Shown here in pieces: positions 1 through 12,451 of a stretch of DNA of 64,000 bases. Under the pieces are notes generated by a model. The model did no database searches. It was not told where the DNA came from and saw only the letters and a program-made list of their open reading frames with translations. Position numbers and translations under genes: made by a program. The stretch is from Vombatus ursinus (taxonomy: Eukaryota; Chordata; Mammalia; Diprotodontia; Vombatidae), in contig NW_020954702.1 of assembly GCF_900497805.2 (NCBI RefSeq), positions 1,838,708-1,902,707 on the forward strand, written 5' to 3'. Numbering within the stretch: position 1 is the stretch's first letter; each line of letters opens with the position of its first letter.

Positions 1-117
1 AGGGTCACACAGCTAGTAAGTCTCTAAGGTAGGATTTGAACTCATAAAGATGAGTTTTCTTGACTTCAGGCTCAGCACTCCATTCACTATATTCATGGCA
101 CCACCCAGCAGCCCATC
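1..117 (-). repeat. tRNA-derived SINE (MAR1/MIR-like), cut by window edge
   Basis: Reads as the reverse complement of a CORE/MIR-type marsupial SINE: AGGGTCACACAGCTAGTAAG, then a degraded B-box region (GGATTTGAACTCA), then the tRNA-like head ending in GGCACCACCCAGCAG. The A-rich tail would lie left of base 1. It is diverged and therefore old. Confidence 0.7.
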
Positions 118-189
118 ATTCACAATTTAGGAAAGATATTAATGAGCATTCTAAGAAGATCAATGAGAATCATGAAAGACCATAATTCA

Positions 190-565
190 ATGTGGAATGA
201 AAGTTATAGTGAAGGAACTGGAAATGTTTAGTTTAGAGAAGACAGCAAGAATGTGGTCTCTATTTGTAAGTACTTAAAGGACTGTCATATGGATGAGCAA
301 TCAGATTTGTTCTTTTTGTAAACAGAGGAAGCAGTGAATGGAAGTTGTAGAGACAGCTTTAGGCCTGGCGTAAGAAAAAACTTCTTAGTAATTATAACTA
401 TCCACAAATAGGATGGGCTGCTTCAGGGTATATCCCCTTTATTGGAGGTCTTAAACAAAGGACAGATTCTCAGGTTTGTTGTAGTAGGGATTTTTTTTCA
501 GACATGAGGAGTACAGGAAGACTAAGGTCCTTTAAAGTATGAAATTCCATTATTCTGCATCTTAA
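190..565 (+). repeat. CR1/L3 LINE, 3' end
   Basis: The order of phrases follows the L3 (CR1 clade) 3' end as I know it: the GAAGACAGCAAGAATG region, AAAGGACTGTCATATGGATG, GGAAGTTGTAGAGACAG, AAAAACTTCTTAGTAATTA, GGATGGGCTGCTTC, TTGGAGGTCTTAAACAAAGG, then a degraded terminus. Heavily diverged, hence ancient and dead. Confidence 0.6.
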
Positions 566-1245
566 TCATTTTTGTATTCTCACAGTATCTGACAAATAAG
601 AGACACTTTAAAAAAAAACCTTCCTTAACTTGAATTAAGTATGTAAGTACTGTATTTTTTCTAAAAATCATTATCATATAAATTTCACTGAATTCCTATA
701 CTTTCCATCGAACTTTATAACCTTCTCTTTTCACAGGGTGAGAAGATTCTTCTCTAATCATATTTATAAGTGGAATGGCTCCACCCATGAGGTTTACCTG
801 CCATGTATAGTGTCATCAATATATTCCAAGAATGGTTAGAATTAGAACCACTTCCAATAAAACAATTTTTAGCACAACTTCTGGAAAAAAAAACCCGAAA
901 GAAAACTCTCCTCCCATCTACTAACTAGTGAGAAGCATGATGGCAAGGACAGTCTTGCAGTTCATATTTGAGACCGCTGACCCTATTTATTGGTTACTGC
1001 TAGCCTAACTAATCAATTGATCATGCTCAGATCCCTGGCTTACTGCTGAGGTGCCAGTGTGACCCATTTTACTAAAATTCGAACATCATTGTTAAAACAA
1101 TACCATGGAGAAGACTGTGTTTCAGCATCATTTTTACTTGCTACATCCTACACACTTGCTGTTGAACATAGAGAAAATCACAAAAACATGCCGACTAGGT
1201 CGCCTATAGATAATATAGATAATATAATTTCACTGAAAAAAAATG
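566..1245. other. Unassigned AT-rich sequence
   Basis: No repeat family or gene is recognised with confidence. The last 200 bases might be the degraded 5' extension of the L2 that follows. The 96-residue open frame starting at 1059 runs into the L2 and shows no protein signature. Confidence 0.4.
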
Positions 1246-2096
1246 TTGAGGTCATCCACCCAGAGCTCCCTGTTCTCTTCTCCATCTCATCTCAAATCAC
1301 TGAGGTGACTTTTGACGCTTTATCCTCCTTCACCCTGTTTCTCACATGAACAGGGAGGCCTTCTCTATGCCCAAGCAAACCAGTCTACATGCACAAGCGA
1401 TTTCATTCTGTCTCATCTTATCCATAAAATTGCCTCTTCTATCATCCCCACTCTCAACTTTAATCTCTCTCTCAATGCTGGCTGCTTCCCTACTGCCTAC
1501 AAATGTACCCATGTCTCTTCCATCCTCAAAAACACCCAACTTGCTTCATCCATCCTTGCTAGCTATCATCCTCTATCTCTTCTTCCTTTTGTGGCTAAAC
1601 TCTTTGAGAAGGCTATCTATAATCAGTCTTTCCATTTCTTTTCCTTTCACTCTCTTCTTAACTTTTTTCAGTTTGATTCCAAATTCATCATTCAAATGTT
1701 ACTACTCTTTCCAAAATCACAAATGATCTCTTAATTGCCAAATATAATGGCTTATTCTCAGTCTTCCTCCTTCTTGACTCCTCTGCAGCCACTGACACTA
1801 TTGATCATTCTCTTCTTGATACTGTCTTCTCTGTATGTTTCTATGGCATTGCAGTCTCCTGGGGCTCCTACCTCTCTCACTGTTCCTTCTCAGTATCCTT
1901 TGCTGGGTCTTCATCAAGGTCATGCCTTGGTGTCCCTTGGGACTCTGCACTACCCTCTCTTCTCTTCTCCCTTTATACTATTTTATTTGATAATCTCTTA
2001 AACTCTCATGAATTCAACTGTCATCTTTATGCAGATCATTCTCAGATTTATTTTCCCAGCCCTAATCCTTCTCCTGACCTTAAATTTCACAGCTTC

Positions 2097-2233
2097 AGGG
2101 GCAGCTAGGTGGCACCAGCCTTGAAATCAGGAGGACCTGAGTTCAAATCCAGCCTCAGACCAAACAACACTTGACACTTACTAGCTGTGTGACCCTGGGC
2201 AAGTCACTTAACCCCAACTGCCTTAAAAAAATC
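2097..2233 (+). repeat. MAR1/WSINE1-type SINE inside L2
   Basis: Starts GGGGCAGCTAGGTGGC, carries the B-box-like GAGTTCAAATCC, the conserved GTGTGACCCTGGGCAAGTCA core and a short A tail. About 15 bases of the tRNA-like A-box region are missing compared with the other copies in this window. Confidence 0.85.
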
Positions 2234-2240
2234 CCTTTAG

Positions 2241-2407
2241 GGGGCAGCCAGGTGGTGCAGTGGATAGAGCATGGGCCCTGAAGTCAGGAGGACCTGAGGT
2301 CAAATATGGCCTCAGACCAAACACTTGAAACTTACTAGCTATGTGACCCTGGGCAAATCATTTAACCCCAGTTGCCTAAAAAAAAAAAAAAAGAAAAGAA
2401 AAAAAAT
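2241..2407 (+). repeat. MAR1/WSINE1-type SINE, tandem neighbour
   Basis: A full-length copy with the A-box region (GGTGGTGCAGTGGATAGAGC), B box, GTGACCCTGGGCAAATCA and a long A-rich tail to 2407. It follows the A tail of the previous SINE, as if it had inserted into that tail. Confidence 0.85.
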
Positions 2408-2530
2408 CTCACAACTCCAACTGCCTATTAGACATCTAGAACCTATTTTATACCTATATAGGTTATCTCATTATTTTCCCCTTAAAACCTTCTTCTCTTC
2501 CTTACCTTTCTATTACTGTCAAGGGTACCA

Positions 2531-3685
2531 CTGAGCAGATGCCTAGTAACCTAGCTTGGACAGCATGCATAGGGATAAATGAAGGATCATAGTCCTCTCA
2601 GGAAAATGTGAAAGGAGTGTAGAGGTTAAATAAAGATGACTTGGAATAATAAGGGGTCAGGGAAGAGAAAAGATTATTGTCATCACAAGGATAATGGCCT
2701 GGCAAAAGACAATGTATCCAAGGAAATGGAGTTTATGGTGAGGATCAAGAATAGGGTTAAAGGTTGTTAAGACATAGAGAAATGTGGAATTTTAAAAGAT
2801 TAGGATCTGATAAATAAATTTCAAAGTTTGTGAACAAAGAAGCAGAACACTTATGGATAATGACGTGTCCATCACTGTGTTGCTGAGGCAAATGGAGGAG
2901 TGGGTCATGGGAAGTATGTACATTGGGGAACTAGAATGTTTGAGTTTCAATTGAAGTCCCCTAATGGGGGGAATTGGGGAATATGTGTGTGTGTATATGT
3001 GGTGTGTGTGTGTATGTGTTTGTGTGTGTGTAAAATTGGGGAAGGAAGGAGAATGTCATGGGGGTCAATAAATAACAGCCACCAAGATCTGGATTGAATG
3101 ATAAATTTGGTAGTATGAACCTCAGAGGAGGAGAAGTTGTTTATTCAAAGTGATAGAGAGTCTGGAAATGGTAATGGGGAGCAAGGGATATTCTGTCTCT
3201 GTAGTAGAAGAAGTGTGCTAGTAAGTGTTTTTAAAAATCAGCTTTCAAAAGAATGTACATACAACATACTTTTAAGTTGAACCTGCATTAACATTTTCTC
3301 AATCACTTTCTTAATTCTTGACAATCAAAAAATATCAAATCAAGCTATGATGTATAACACCAGTTTTGGAGGTATAAAAAGGGGAAAGTTGAGCCAGTGT
3401 GAGCCAGGTCTAGCAGAGTCCTTAGAAAAAGTTTAGCTTATTTATTTGTTTTATCACTCATTTGAAATTCCTCTTTACTTTGTTCTTTTTAAAATTATTT
3501 TTCTTAATTTCTTCATCTTTCTCATCAAAATCACATGTATAACACTCTTGTTATTTATGTGAGCATTTAGAAGTATCTTTATTTATATTATGTGCGTATG
3601 TGTGTATATATTGACTTACATGTATTAATATTTGATTTCTCCTCTTTTCTCATTTTCTCTTAGTACTTTCTTTTACTCTTTTATT
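2531..3685. other. Unassigned sequence with a (GT)n tract
   Basis: No gene or repeat family recognised apart from the dinucleotide tract at 2983-3031. The 65-residue frame at 2900-3097 is an artefact of reading through that tract. Confidence 0.4.
2983..3031. repeat. (GT)n microsatellite, interrupted
   Basis: GT repeats with scattered AT/GG/TT interruptions over about 50 bases. Confidence 0.9.
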
Positions 3686-3689
3686 TATG

Positions 3690-4690
3690 GAATAAAATAA
3701 GCATTTCCATTACATAGTACAATAAAAAAGATGATTGTACATGAAACTATAAATTCAATGTGTACAATTTGCTATAGTTTTTAAATACACAACAAATTTA
3801 TCATGCAAATTTCCTTTCTCCTCCTTTTTTTCCTTTCTCCTCCCCACCTCAGAATGACTATCATTAGACACAAATAGGGATGTGTGTGTGTGTGTACACA
3901 CACACACACACACACACATATATACATGTAAAATTATTCTATACATACTTCTATTTATCGGTCCTTTCTCTGGATGCAGATAGCATCTTTCTTCGTATGT
4001 CCTTTATAGTTAATTTAGGTATTTATAATATTTAAAATGACTTAATTGCTCAAAGTCATTCTTAAAACAATGTTGTTGTTACTGTGTACAATGTTCTCTT
4101 GGTTCTGTTCATTTCACTCTTCATTATTTCATGCAAGTCTTTCAGTGTTTTTCTAAAATCATTGAGCTCATCATTTCTTATAGCAAAGTAGTATTTCATC
4201 ACAATCATATACCACAACTTGTTCAATCATTCTCTAATTGACGAATATCCCTACAATTTCCAGTTCAAAGAGAGCTGATATAAACATTTTAAAACATATA
4301 GGTTCTTTTCATTTTTTCCTAATCATCTTTAGAAATAGACCTAGTAACGGTATTGCTGGGTCAAAGAGCATATATAAGCGGTTTAATAACTCTTTCAGCA
4401 TAATTCCAAATTGTTCTCCAAAATGGCTGGATCAGTTCATAATTCCACCAACAATGAATTAGTGTCCCAGTTTTTCCACATCCCCCCAACATTTGTCATT
4501 TTCCCTTTCAATCATTTTAGTCAATCTGATAAGTATAAAATTATATCTCAAGGTTGTTTTAATTTGCATTTCTGCAATCAATAATGATTCAGAGCATTTT
4601 TCATATGACCATAAATTGTTTTGAAATAAGGATTTTTGTTGATAATTGCTATGTGTGGTCATTGTGAAACTAATATTTGGAAGGAAAGGA
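3690..4690 (-). repeat. L1 LINE 3' end (ORF2 C-terminus and 3' UTR)
   Basis: The reverse complement gives the marsupial L1 ORF2 tail: 4200-4245 on + is the complement of the GAACAAGTTGTGGTATATGA region, and 4080-4160 of the part encoding the end of ORF2. The 3' UTR (3690-3960) includes a TG/CA tract at 3880-3926. It is 5' truncated near 4690, the usual outcome of L1 integration. Confidence 0.85.
3880..3926. repeat. (TG)n(CA)n tract inside L1 3' UTR
   Basis: A TG run directly followed by a CA run, so the tract is self-complementary. It lies in the 3' UTR of the minus-strand L1. Confidence 0.9.
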
Positions 4691-5150
4691 ATCAATCCTT
4701 GTATGTAAAGGTTGAGGTCCCACTTTCCTCCAATAATGAAACTGCAATCAGAAACTAGATTGAACCTGAAAATCTGATTTTTAGACTAACTATATTTATA
4801 GACTATATTTAAAGCAGCAGATTGCTATAATTCTGGCCTAGTACCCCCTCTCTCTGAGGAAGAATGGTGACTTTTTACCCCATGTTCTTATTTTCCCTCT
4901 TTGCAGGAATTAAAATCTCTCTTGGAGAAGAATGAAGGGAGAAGAAGTTAGACGTGTCTATTCTCTCTCCCTTTGAGCCACACACTCCATGCTATATGTG
5001 GGGGACAAACAAGCCCTCATTACATGTGGGACCTTGCCACATGTCACTCCTCACTGTAATCGGTCTCTATCTGATGTCAGTGAGGATGTTAATGCTGTGA
5101 TATCTGCCCCTAAAAAATGAACCTGACATCACATTAGAAATTTGTTAGAT
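4691..5150. other. Unassigned, less AT-rich block (possible solo LTR)
   Basis: A block of clearly higher GC than its neighbours, lying between two L1 pieces of opposite orientation. It has the size and texture of a solo LTR, but I see no certain TG...CA ends or target duplication, so the class stays open. Confidence 0.25.
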
Positions 5151-5164
5151 GAGATCAAGATACA

Positions 5165-5760
5165 CAAGAGATTCATTAAGAAAGTATAAATAAATATAAT
5201 AACCTTGTATTTGACAAGTGTAAAGACTTAAGATTTTAAGAGAAGAATCCATTATTTGGTGAAAATTGTTGGGAATACTGGAAAGCAGTATGGCAGAAAC
5301 TGGGAATAGACCAATATCTTATACCATTTACCAAAATAAGGTCAAAATGGATACATGACTTAGATATAAAGAGAGATTTTACAAGAAAATTAGAACATAG
5401 AACATATTACTTTTTAGACTTATGGATAGGTGAACAATTTATGAGTAAATAAGAGATAGAGAGCAAAGTTAGGTATAAAATGGGTAATTTCAATTACATT
5501 AAATTAAAAATGTTTTGTACAAATAAAACACATGTAACCAACATCAGAAGAAAAGCAGAAACTCAGGAAACATTTTAATAGACATTTTCTTAGGTCAAGG
5601 TCTCATATCTCAAACATATAAAGAACTATATCAAATCTATAAGAAAATGAGTCATCCCCAAATTGATAAATGTTCAAAGGACATGAACAGGTAGTTTTCT
5701 AATGAATAATTCAAAACAATTTATAGTCGTGTGAAACAAATGCTCTAAATCATTATTGAT
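5165..5760 (+). repeat. L1 LINE ORF2 fragment (late region)
   Basis: Matches the part of marsupial L1 ORF2 downstream of the RT core: GGCAGAAACTGGGAATAGAC, CCAAAATAAGGTCAAAATGG, then the AAATGTTTTGTACAAATAAA region and AAATGCTCTAAATCATTATT. Truncated at both ends, many stops. Confidence 0.75.
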
Positions 5761-7065
5761 TTCCCCCAGTATAATTTTCAAAAACATAACAGAGACATGT
5801 ATTCTGGAAAGATTATTGGAATTTCTTTCTAATTTTCTTGTATTTGTTGAGCTCTAATAATTTATGAGGCATTCTGAAAATAAAGTTTGTCAATGTCCTA
5901 AAATGTGACACTTAGAACTGAAAATCATATTAAAGATATAATTTGACCAGGAAAGAAGACAGAAAGATGAGTGTAAATAGCATAGTTCAGTCTTCTATCA
6001 AATGAATTAATATATGGTAAAGCAGTTTGCAAATCTTATAAATGCTAGCTATTGTTATTTAGTGATTATCATATTAATATTATTACTTCTTCATTCCTTC
6101 TTCCTACAGATATCCCCTTTCTACCCCACACACATAAACCCACTTATAGACATTATGTACACTGTAAGTTTCTTGAGGCTGGGATCATCTTGTATTTTCA
6201 TTCCATCTTTTTACTTTATATCACATATCATAGATGTTTAAAAATAAACATAGCTCTAAAACTTGTCGCAAGCTACATATATAGACCTGTCTCTCTTTAT
6301 TCCCATATAGATAGCAATACTTCAAGCAAATTGGACAGTTATATTGAAGAAAGATCATTGAATTTGGAGTTTAAATGGTTTCACAATTTTCTTTTAAATG
6401 TATGACTTTGGACAAGTCTCTTTATCTGTCTATTGTTCAGGTTCATTGGTCCTGGGACCATTCTACAAATTCAATTTTCACTTCCCTACCTATGAGCCTT
6501 TGTTAATGCTATTCCATTTTCTTGAATTTGCTTCTACACATCTCTCCATCTCTGCCTGTCGAAATGCTGCCCAGAAATTGTCATATCTCAATTAACAAGC
6601 CCCTCATGATGTCTTTCTTTATCTCTTTGAAATGTATAATCTTCTTTCTGTAACATGACATTTCCTTCCTATCTTCATGCCTCCCTTACATACCTTATGT
6701 CACTGTTATTTATGTATTTAAAATATCTGTCCTACTAGAATCTCTTAGTGCAGACAGTCTTACTAATATTTATATTTGCTGTAGTACTTCATATGGTGCT
6801 TAAAATATAGTCAAAGCTCAAATAAATATTTTTCAATCAACCTGAATAAACTGCCCCATTTTCTTGTTTATCAATATCTGTGTCACTGACCTACTTTGAT
6901 TCATCTTCTATTGCCTCTTGTAACAACAGGTTGCAATAAATAATTGCTATCTAAAAATTTATTTCTTTTATGATGAACTAAAACATCATCAGATAAGAAT
7001 ATTTTTATGTATAAAAAAATAGGATTGAATATGAAACTGTGAACAGTTTAATATGGTGACTGTTG
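5761..7065. other. Unassigned AT-rich stretch with MIR and L2-like remnants
   Basis: Most of it is unrecognised. 6008-6070 (GCAGTTTGCAAATCTTATAA, ATGCTAGCTATTGTTATT) is the 3' end of a MIR. 6640-6840, with an AATAAATATTTTTCAATCAA ending, resembles an L2/MIR-type 3' tail. Both are weak, old matches. Confidence 0.4.
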
Positions 7066-7461
7066 TAGTCCAGGACCTAAGTAGGTCTGAACTGACCCCC
7101 CTATACTATCACGCCCTTGACAGTATTGTTGCAAGCAAGGCAGATATGGCACAAAGCAGGGGCAATTAGAGTTAACTTTCCAGTTGGTCGATAGACTTGG
7201 GACCTAGTTGTGAACTCTTTGTCAAGAGGAGGGTACGAGCAGTTTTTGAGTCTCTCAGTAAGCGTTCTGGAGACTCGAGAACCTCTTTACTGACTGGCTG
7301 TCTTTTCTTGAGCATTTTTGCGAGCAGCTTTAATTTGTTTTCATTCATTGGACTGTTTTCAAACTGCCTAGAGAATTGCTTCTTGCTGAGGGTATTGGAA
7401 TATTATTTTATAAAAGAACTGTTTGTTTAAACTCACTGCCTCTGAGTAATCCATTGTAGCA
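7066..7461 (+). other. Unassigned block, solo-LTR-like
   Basis: Begins TGTTGTAGTCC and ends near CCATTGTAGCA, so it could be read as TG...CA bounded. It is richer in GC than the AT-rich DNA on both sides. No second copy exists in the window to confirm the ends. Family unknown. Confidence 0.3.
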
Positions 7462-7469
7462 GATGAAGG

Positions 7470-10450
7470 ATAATGACCTTAACATTGTTGACAACTTATG
7501 TTTCTTCTTTAAAAAACTGCCTGCATATATCTTTTTATCATTTATCTTTAGAGAAAGTGTTTTTTTCTTATATATTTGTACTAATTCCAAATGTGTTTTG
7601 AATATCAGAACTTTAGAAGAAAATTTTGTTGCAGAGATTTTTCAAGTTAACTGTTCCTCTTCTAATTCTTGCTTTTATGTGTGCAAAAGACTTTCAATTT
7701 TATTTCATCAAAATTATTGAGATTATTTCATATAATCCTCTCTATTCCGTCTTCATTTAAGAATTACCCCCCTCACCATAGTTATGGAAGGCATCTCCTC
7801 CCCTTTTCTTCTAATTTGTTTATGATATGATATTTTATATTTAGGTCATAATAATTAGAAACTTAATGTTGTATGTGCTGGGAAATGGTGGTTTACATCT
7901 AATTTCTGCCAGACTGCTTTCTATTTATTCCAATAACCAGCCCAAAATTATCAAATAGGAAATTTTACCAAAATAACTGGTGTGCTTGAATTTATCAAAT
8001 GCTACACTACTCTATTGAATTGCATTTTGATAAATTGTTGCTTTGTATTATTGTTTGGCATTGCTATGCTACCTTCCTTCCTATTTGTTTTTGTTATTTT
8101 CCTTGAGACTCTTGACCATTTGTTTTTCTTGACCTTTCTTCCCTTGTCTTTTGTAATTGTTATGTTTAGTTCTATAGGGTAATCCCAAAGTAGTTTGGCA
8201 TAAAATCTGTAAATTAATTTAGGTAGTATTTTTATTAACATGGCCCAGTCATGAGCAATTTATCTCTCTCCAATGTTTTGTCTTTATTTCTGTAGAGTTT
8301 TGTAGTTATTGCACAATTCATTTTTGTGATTTAGGTAGATTCCCATATATTTTACATATTCTATGGTTACTTTGAATTTAATTTGTTTTCTCTCTCTTTT
8401 TGGTGGGTTGTTTTGTTGGTGAAATTCAGAAAAGTTTATTTTGGGGGTCTATTTTATACCTTGCTACTTTATTAAGTTATTATTTCAATTTTAGTTGAAT
8501 TTCTAAGATTCTTTTTAAAAATGCCATTTTAAAGAGTGAAAAATGTTTTTACTCTTTGCCTATCTTTATTCCCTCAGTTTATTTCTCTTGTCTTATTGCA
8601 GTTGGTAGCATTTCTAGATCTATGTAAAATGATAATGGTGACAATGAATGCCTTTTTTTTACCCCTTCGTTTGAGATAGATAGTATTTACCATATTGGGG
8701 AAAATTGATTTATTCATATGCTTTCAAAAGTGATTTTAGCCTAAGAAGCATGTTTTGTCTAAAGTTCTTTTCTGTATCTTTAATGTATTTTAATTATTAA
8801 ATGAATTATATGCAAATATTAACTGTATTGATGTATTTTTTTCATTACTTCTGTTACCAATACTAACTTTGTTTATAGTTTTCCCAATATCGAACCAACC
8901 TTGCACACTTGATATAAATAAAACCTGATTGCAATGTAAATATTTTAAATTACTGCTATAGACTCTTTGCTAATATTTTGTTCAATATTTCATATAATTG
9001 CTTGTAAAAGATAATGGTCTTTTTCTTTCTATGCTTTGTCTCTCCGGAACACATTTGTTTCAGAGGAGGAGTTTGGCCAAATATATTTTTCTCTATATTT
9101 GCAAGCAATTTATTTAGTAATAGACTAAATTGTTCTTTGTTAGGTGGAACTCATTTATAGAGTCAATCTGGGTCTGAGGGTGGGTAATTTATTTAGCAAT
9201 TCATTTATTTTGTTTAATTTTTTTTCTAAGATTGGGCTATTTAAAGTATCTATTTCTTCTATTCTTTTGATTATGATTTTTGTAAATTTTGTTATTAGTT
9301 TTATTGGCAAATAATTGGGAAAAGAATTTCTAATTTTCTTTATTTCCTCTTCATCTGTTATGAATTCTCTTTTTTTCACTTATGATGATTGCAATTTGGT
9401 TTTATATCTTTATCACATTGGGTAATTTTGTGTATTTTTATTAGTTTTTAAGTACCTTTAGACTTATTAATCCTTTGTATTTTTTGTTCATCTCTTTGAT
9501 TTTCAATTTTTAAATTTAATTTTTTTTTATTTGTTGTTTTTTTTAATTTGGGGGGGTTGCATGCCCAATGCATTGATGAATTCTTTGTGCTTTGCATTTA
9601 GTTACTTAAGAATTAACCTATATAATAGCGTATCATTGATGTACTTAATAGAAAAGTAAATTAAATTACTGGGAGAAACAGACTATAATAGTTATTAAAT
9701 GATATGCTATTCTATAAGTTGACTTTAAGTATATCGTACTTTCCCTGTTTATCTCTTTTAATAATATCTATTTTTATTGTTTCCTTGTTTTGACATCATG
9801 ATTATAACCCCTACTTTTAACATTTTGCCTGAATCATCATAGATTCTACTCTGATGCCTCATTTAACTCTGTGTGAATAATTATTTCAAGTGTATTATTG
9901 TAAACAATATATTGTTGAATTTAGTTACCCTTTCCATTCCATGTAATTACATGGTTACAATAATTGTATTTTTACCTCCACCACAGTCTTACACCTTTTC
10001 CTTTATTTTCCTAGTATCCCATCTTTATAAAAAGAAAAGATAGAGAAAGAAAAGGAATATGATCAAAAGTAGTAATCTAAAATTGATGTAATTTGATCAC
10101 ATTTCTATGATTTTACTTTCTTCACTTAGCTCAGATATTATGCACTGGTTTTTAAATTTCCTTTCTCATCATTTAAGCCTCCTCTATAACACATACTTTG
10201 TAGTTAAAGACTGTTTTGCTTGTATTATTTCCCTAACCTTACCAATCCTTTTAAAGCACTTCTTCTTCCCTCTCCTTGTCCTAGTCTGCTTACCTCTTTA
10301 ATGTAACATATTTATACATAAAAGTTGTGTGTGGTGGGGGTTTGGGGTATCTATGTATCTTTGTGCATGCATGTGTTTTCAATATTCTTTTATCTGGTTC
10401 AGACAAGAACAAGGTGATTGAGATGCCTATTCTTAGATATACTCCAATTA
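7470..10450 (-). repeat. Old L1 LINE, most of ORF2 plus upstream region
   Basis: The reverse complement follows ORF2 from endonuclease to C-terminus. 9780-9940 complements the endonuclease region, 9155-9379 encodes a stretch upstream of the RT core (EEIKKIRNSFPNYL, IIIKRIEEIDTL), 8600-8720 the region around the RT active site, 8240-8420 the part after it, and 7480-7960 the C-terminal region. 9950-10450 looks like the inter-ORF/ORF1 side. It is heavily diverged, older than the L1 at 61-64 kb. Confidence 0.7.
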
Positions 10451-10518
10451 TAAGATGTTATAAGATTTCTCCTCTTCTACTTCTGTAATTTATTCTATTA
10501 TTTGTCCCTCACCCAACC

Positions 10519-10622
10519 TTTTTTTTTTTTTTTGAGACTGAATCTCCCTATTACACTCAGTATGGGAATGTAGTGGCCAATCATGGAAATAAACCCACTA
10601 TATATTAGCGCAGAAGCTTTCA
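10519..10622 (-). pseudogene. 7SL RNA pseudogene, 3' end with poly(A), joined to L1
   Basis: A 15-base T run (10519-10533) followed by the complement of the 7SL RNA 3' end: on the minus strand GGCCACTACATTCCCATACT stands where 7SL has AGCCACTGCACTCCAGCCTG, and the piece ends GAGATTCAGTCTC before the A run. Upstream, TAGTGGG matches the 7SL region before that helix. Only about the last 85-90 bases of 7SL are present. On its 5' side it joins directly to L1 RT sequence; on its 3' side no L1 continues. This may be an L1/7SL chimera made during reverse transcription. Confidence 0.7.
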
Positions 10623-12451
10623 TTTGGGAAGTTGGTCTATACTTTTCTTTCTTTGTTTTGGCGCTTCTTGGTTTAGGTATCAGCACCACACCTGTGTCAT
10701 AAAAGAAATTTGATAGAACTCCTTCTTTGCCTATTTTTTCCAAAGAGCTTATGTAATATTGAAATGTAATTAAATGTAATATTTAAATGTTTGGTAGAGT
10801 TCACCTGTGAATTCATCTAGTCCTGGGGACTTTTTCTTAGGGAGTTCATCGATGGCTTGTTCAATTTCTTTTCTAAGATGGGGATATTTAAGTGTTCTCT
10901 TTCTTCTTCTGCTAATCTGAGCAATTTGTATTTTGAAAATATTTATCCAATATACTTAGATTCTCAGATTTACTGGGCAAAATCGCTCTTAATTATTGCT
11001 TTAATTTCTTCTTCATGGGGGGTAAATTCACCCTTTTCATTTTGATACTGGTAATTTGATTTTCTTCTTTCTTTTCTTAATTAAATTAAATAATGCTTTA
11101 TCCATTTTATCAGTTTTTTCATAAAACTATTTTTTAGTTTTCTATATTAGTTCAATTGTTTTCTTACTTTCCATTTAATTACTCTCTCCTTTGATTTTTC
11201 AGGATTTCAAATTTGGTGTTTAATTGGGGATTTTTAATTTATCCTTTTTTCTAGCCTTTTTAGTTGCATATCCAATTCATTGATCTGCCCTTTCTCTATT
11301 TTGTTGATATAAGCATTTAAAGATATAAAATTTGGGGCAGCTAGGTGGCGCAGTGGATACAGCACCGGCCCTGAAGTCAGGAGGACCTGAGGTCAAATCT
11401 GACCTCAGACCAAACACTTGACACTTACTAACTATGTAACCCTGGGCAAGTCACTTAACCCCAATTGCCTAAAAACAAAAACCAAAAAAAAAAAAAGATA
11501 TAAAATTTCCCCTATTTATTGCTTTGGCTATATCCCATAAATTTTATATGTTTTCTTATTGTTGTCATTTCTTTGATAAAATTATTGATTGTTTCTGTGA
11601 CTTGTTCTTTGACCTACTCAATCTTTAGGATTAGATTATTTAGTTCCTCATTAATTTTTAATTTATCTTTCCATTTCCATTTATTAAATGTAATTTTTAT
11701 TACATCATGATCTAAAAGAATAGATTTAATATTTCTGCCTTTTTGCATTTGACTGAGAGGTGGTCTCAACTAATACATGGTTAATTTTTGTATAGGTGCC
11801 ATGTACCATTGGGGAAAAGGTATATTGCTTTCTATCTCCATTCAATTTTCTCCGAAGATCTATCATATCTAACTTTTCTAAAATTCTATTCACCTCCTTA
11901 ACTTCTTTCTTGTTTATTTTTTGTTAGATTTATCTAGTTCTGAGAGGGGAAAGTTGAAGTCTCACCTTGGTATAGTTTTACTGTCTATTTCCTCCTGTAA
12001 TTCATTTAAGTTCTCCTTTAGAAATTTGGATGCTATATCATTTGGTACATACACATTCAGTGTTGATATTACTTCATTGTCTATGGTACCTTTTAGCAAG
12101 ACATAGTTTCCTTCCTTACTTCTTTTAATTAGCTCCATTTTTGCTTTTACTTTGTCTGAGATCATGATGGTTGCACCTGCTTTTTTTTCTTTCACTTTAG
12201 TTGAAGCACAATAGATTCTGCTCCAGTCTTTTACCTTTATTTTGTGTGTTTCTCTCTGTTTCAAATGTATTTCTTGTAAACAATATATTGTAGAATTCTG
12301 ATTTTTAATCCACTCTGCTTCTGTTTTATGGATGAGTTCATCCTATTCACATTTACAATTATAATTACTGTGTATTTTTCTCCATCCTATTTCCCCCTCA
12401 TTTATCCTCTTCTCTCCTCTCTGTCCTTCCTCACCAGGGTTTTGCTTCTGA
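10623..12451 (-). repeat. L1 LINE, endonuclease to RT part of ORF2
   Basis: The minus strand runs from the ORF2 start (12451) through the endonuclease (11760-12264, with TLNVYVPNDIASKF-like phrases) to the RT (10623-10850, GKEGVLSNFFYDTG and LIPKPRSAKTKKEKYRP, matching L1 motif LIPKPGR..E.E.YRPIS). It stops inside the RT where a 7SL fragment begins. A SINE is inserted at 11334-11495. Confidence 0.8.
11334..11495 (+). repeat. MAR1/WSINE1-type SINE with clean target duplication
   Basis: Full-length copy with A box (GGTGGCGCAGTGGATACAGC), B box region, GTAACCCTGGGCAAGTCA and an A-rich tail. Flanked by a 13-base direct repeat AGATATAAAATTT (11321-11333 and 11496-11508). Like other copies here it has the extra CAGACCAAACACTTGACAC wording. 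Confidence 0.92.

Larger units (their letters stand above)
1246..2530 (+). repeat. L2 LINE, reverse-transcriptase part, split by two SINEs
   Basis: L2 (CR1-like clade) reverse-transcriptase coding sequence in several broken frames. Around 1720-2000 one reads phrases such as NGLFSVFLL, DTIDHSLLDT and FAGSSSR, which match the L2 RT around its core, then SLYTILFDNL. The element resumes after the SINEs with LPIRHLE and LPFYYCQG (2420-2530), where L2 has its LPI..LE and ..YYCRG motifs. The interruption (2097-2407) is two back-to-back SINEs. AAATTTCACAGCTTC before and AAATCTCACAACTCC after look like one diverged target-site duplication. Confidence 0.8.

Noticed and set aside
2097-2407. tRNA genes suggested by A- and B-box-like motifs
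   Set aside because: These are SINE heads; the cloverleaf is not complete and many copies share the same tail.
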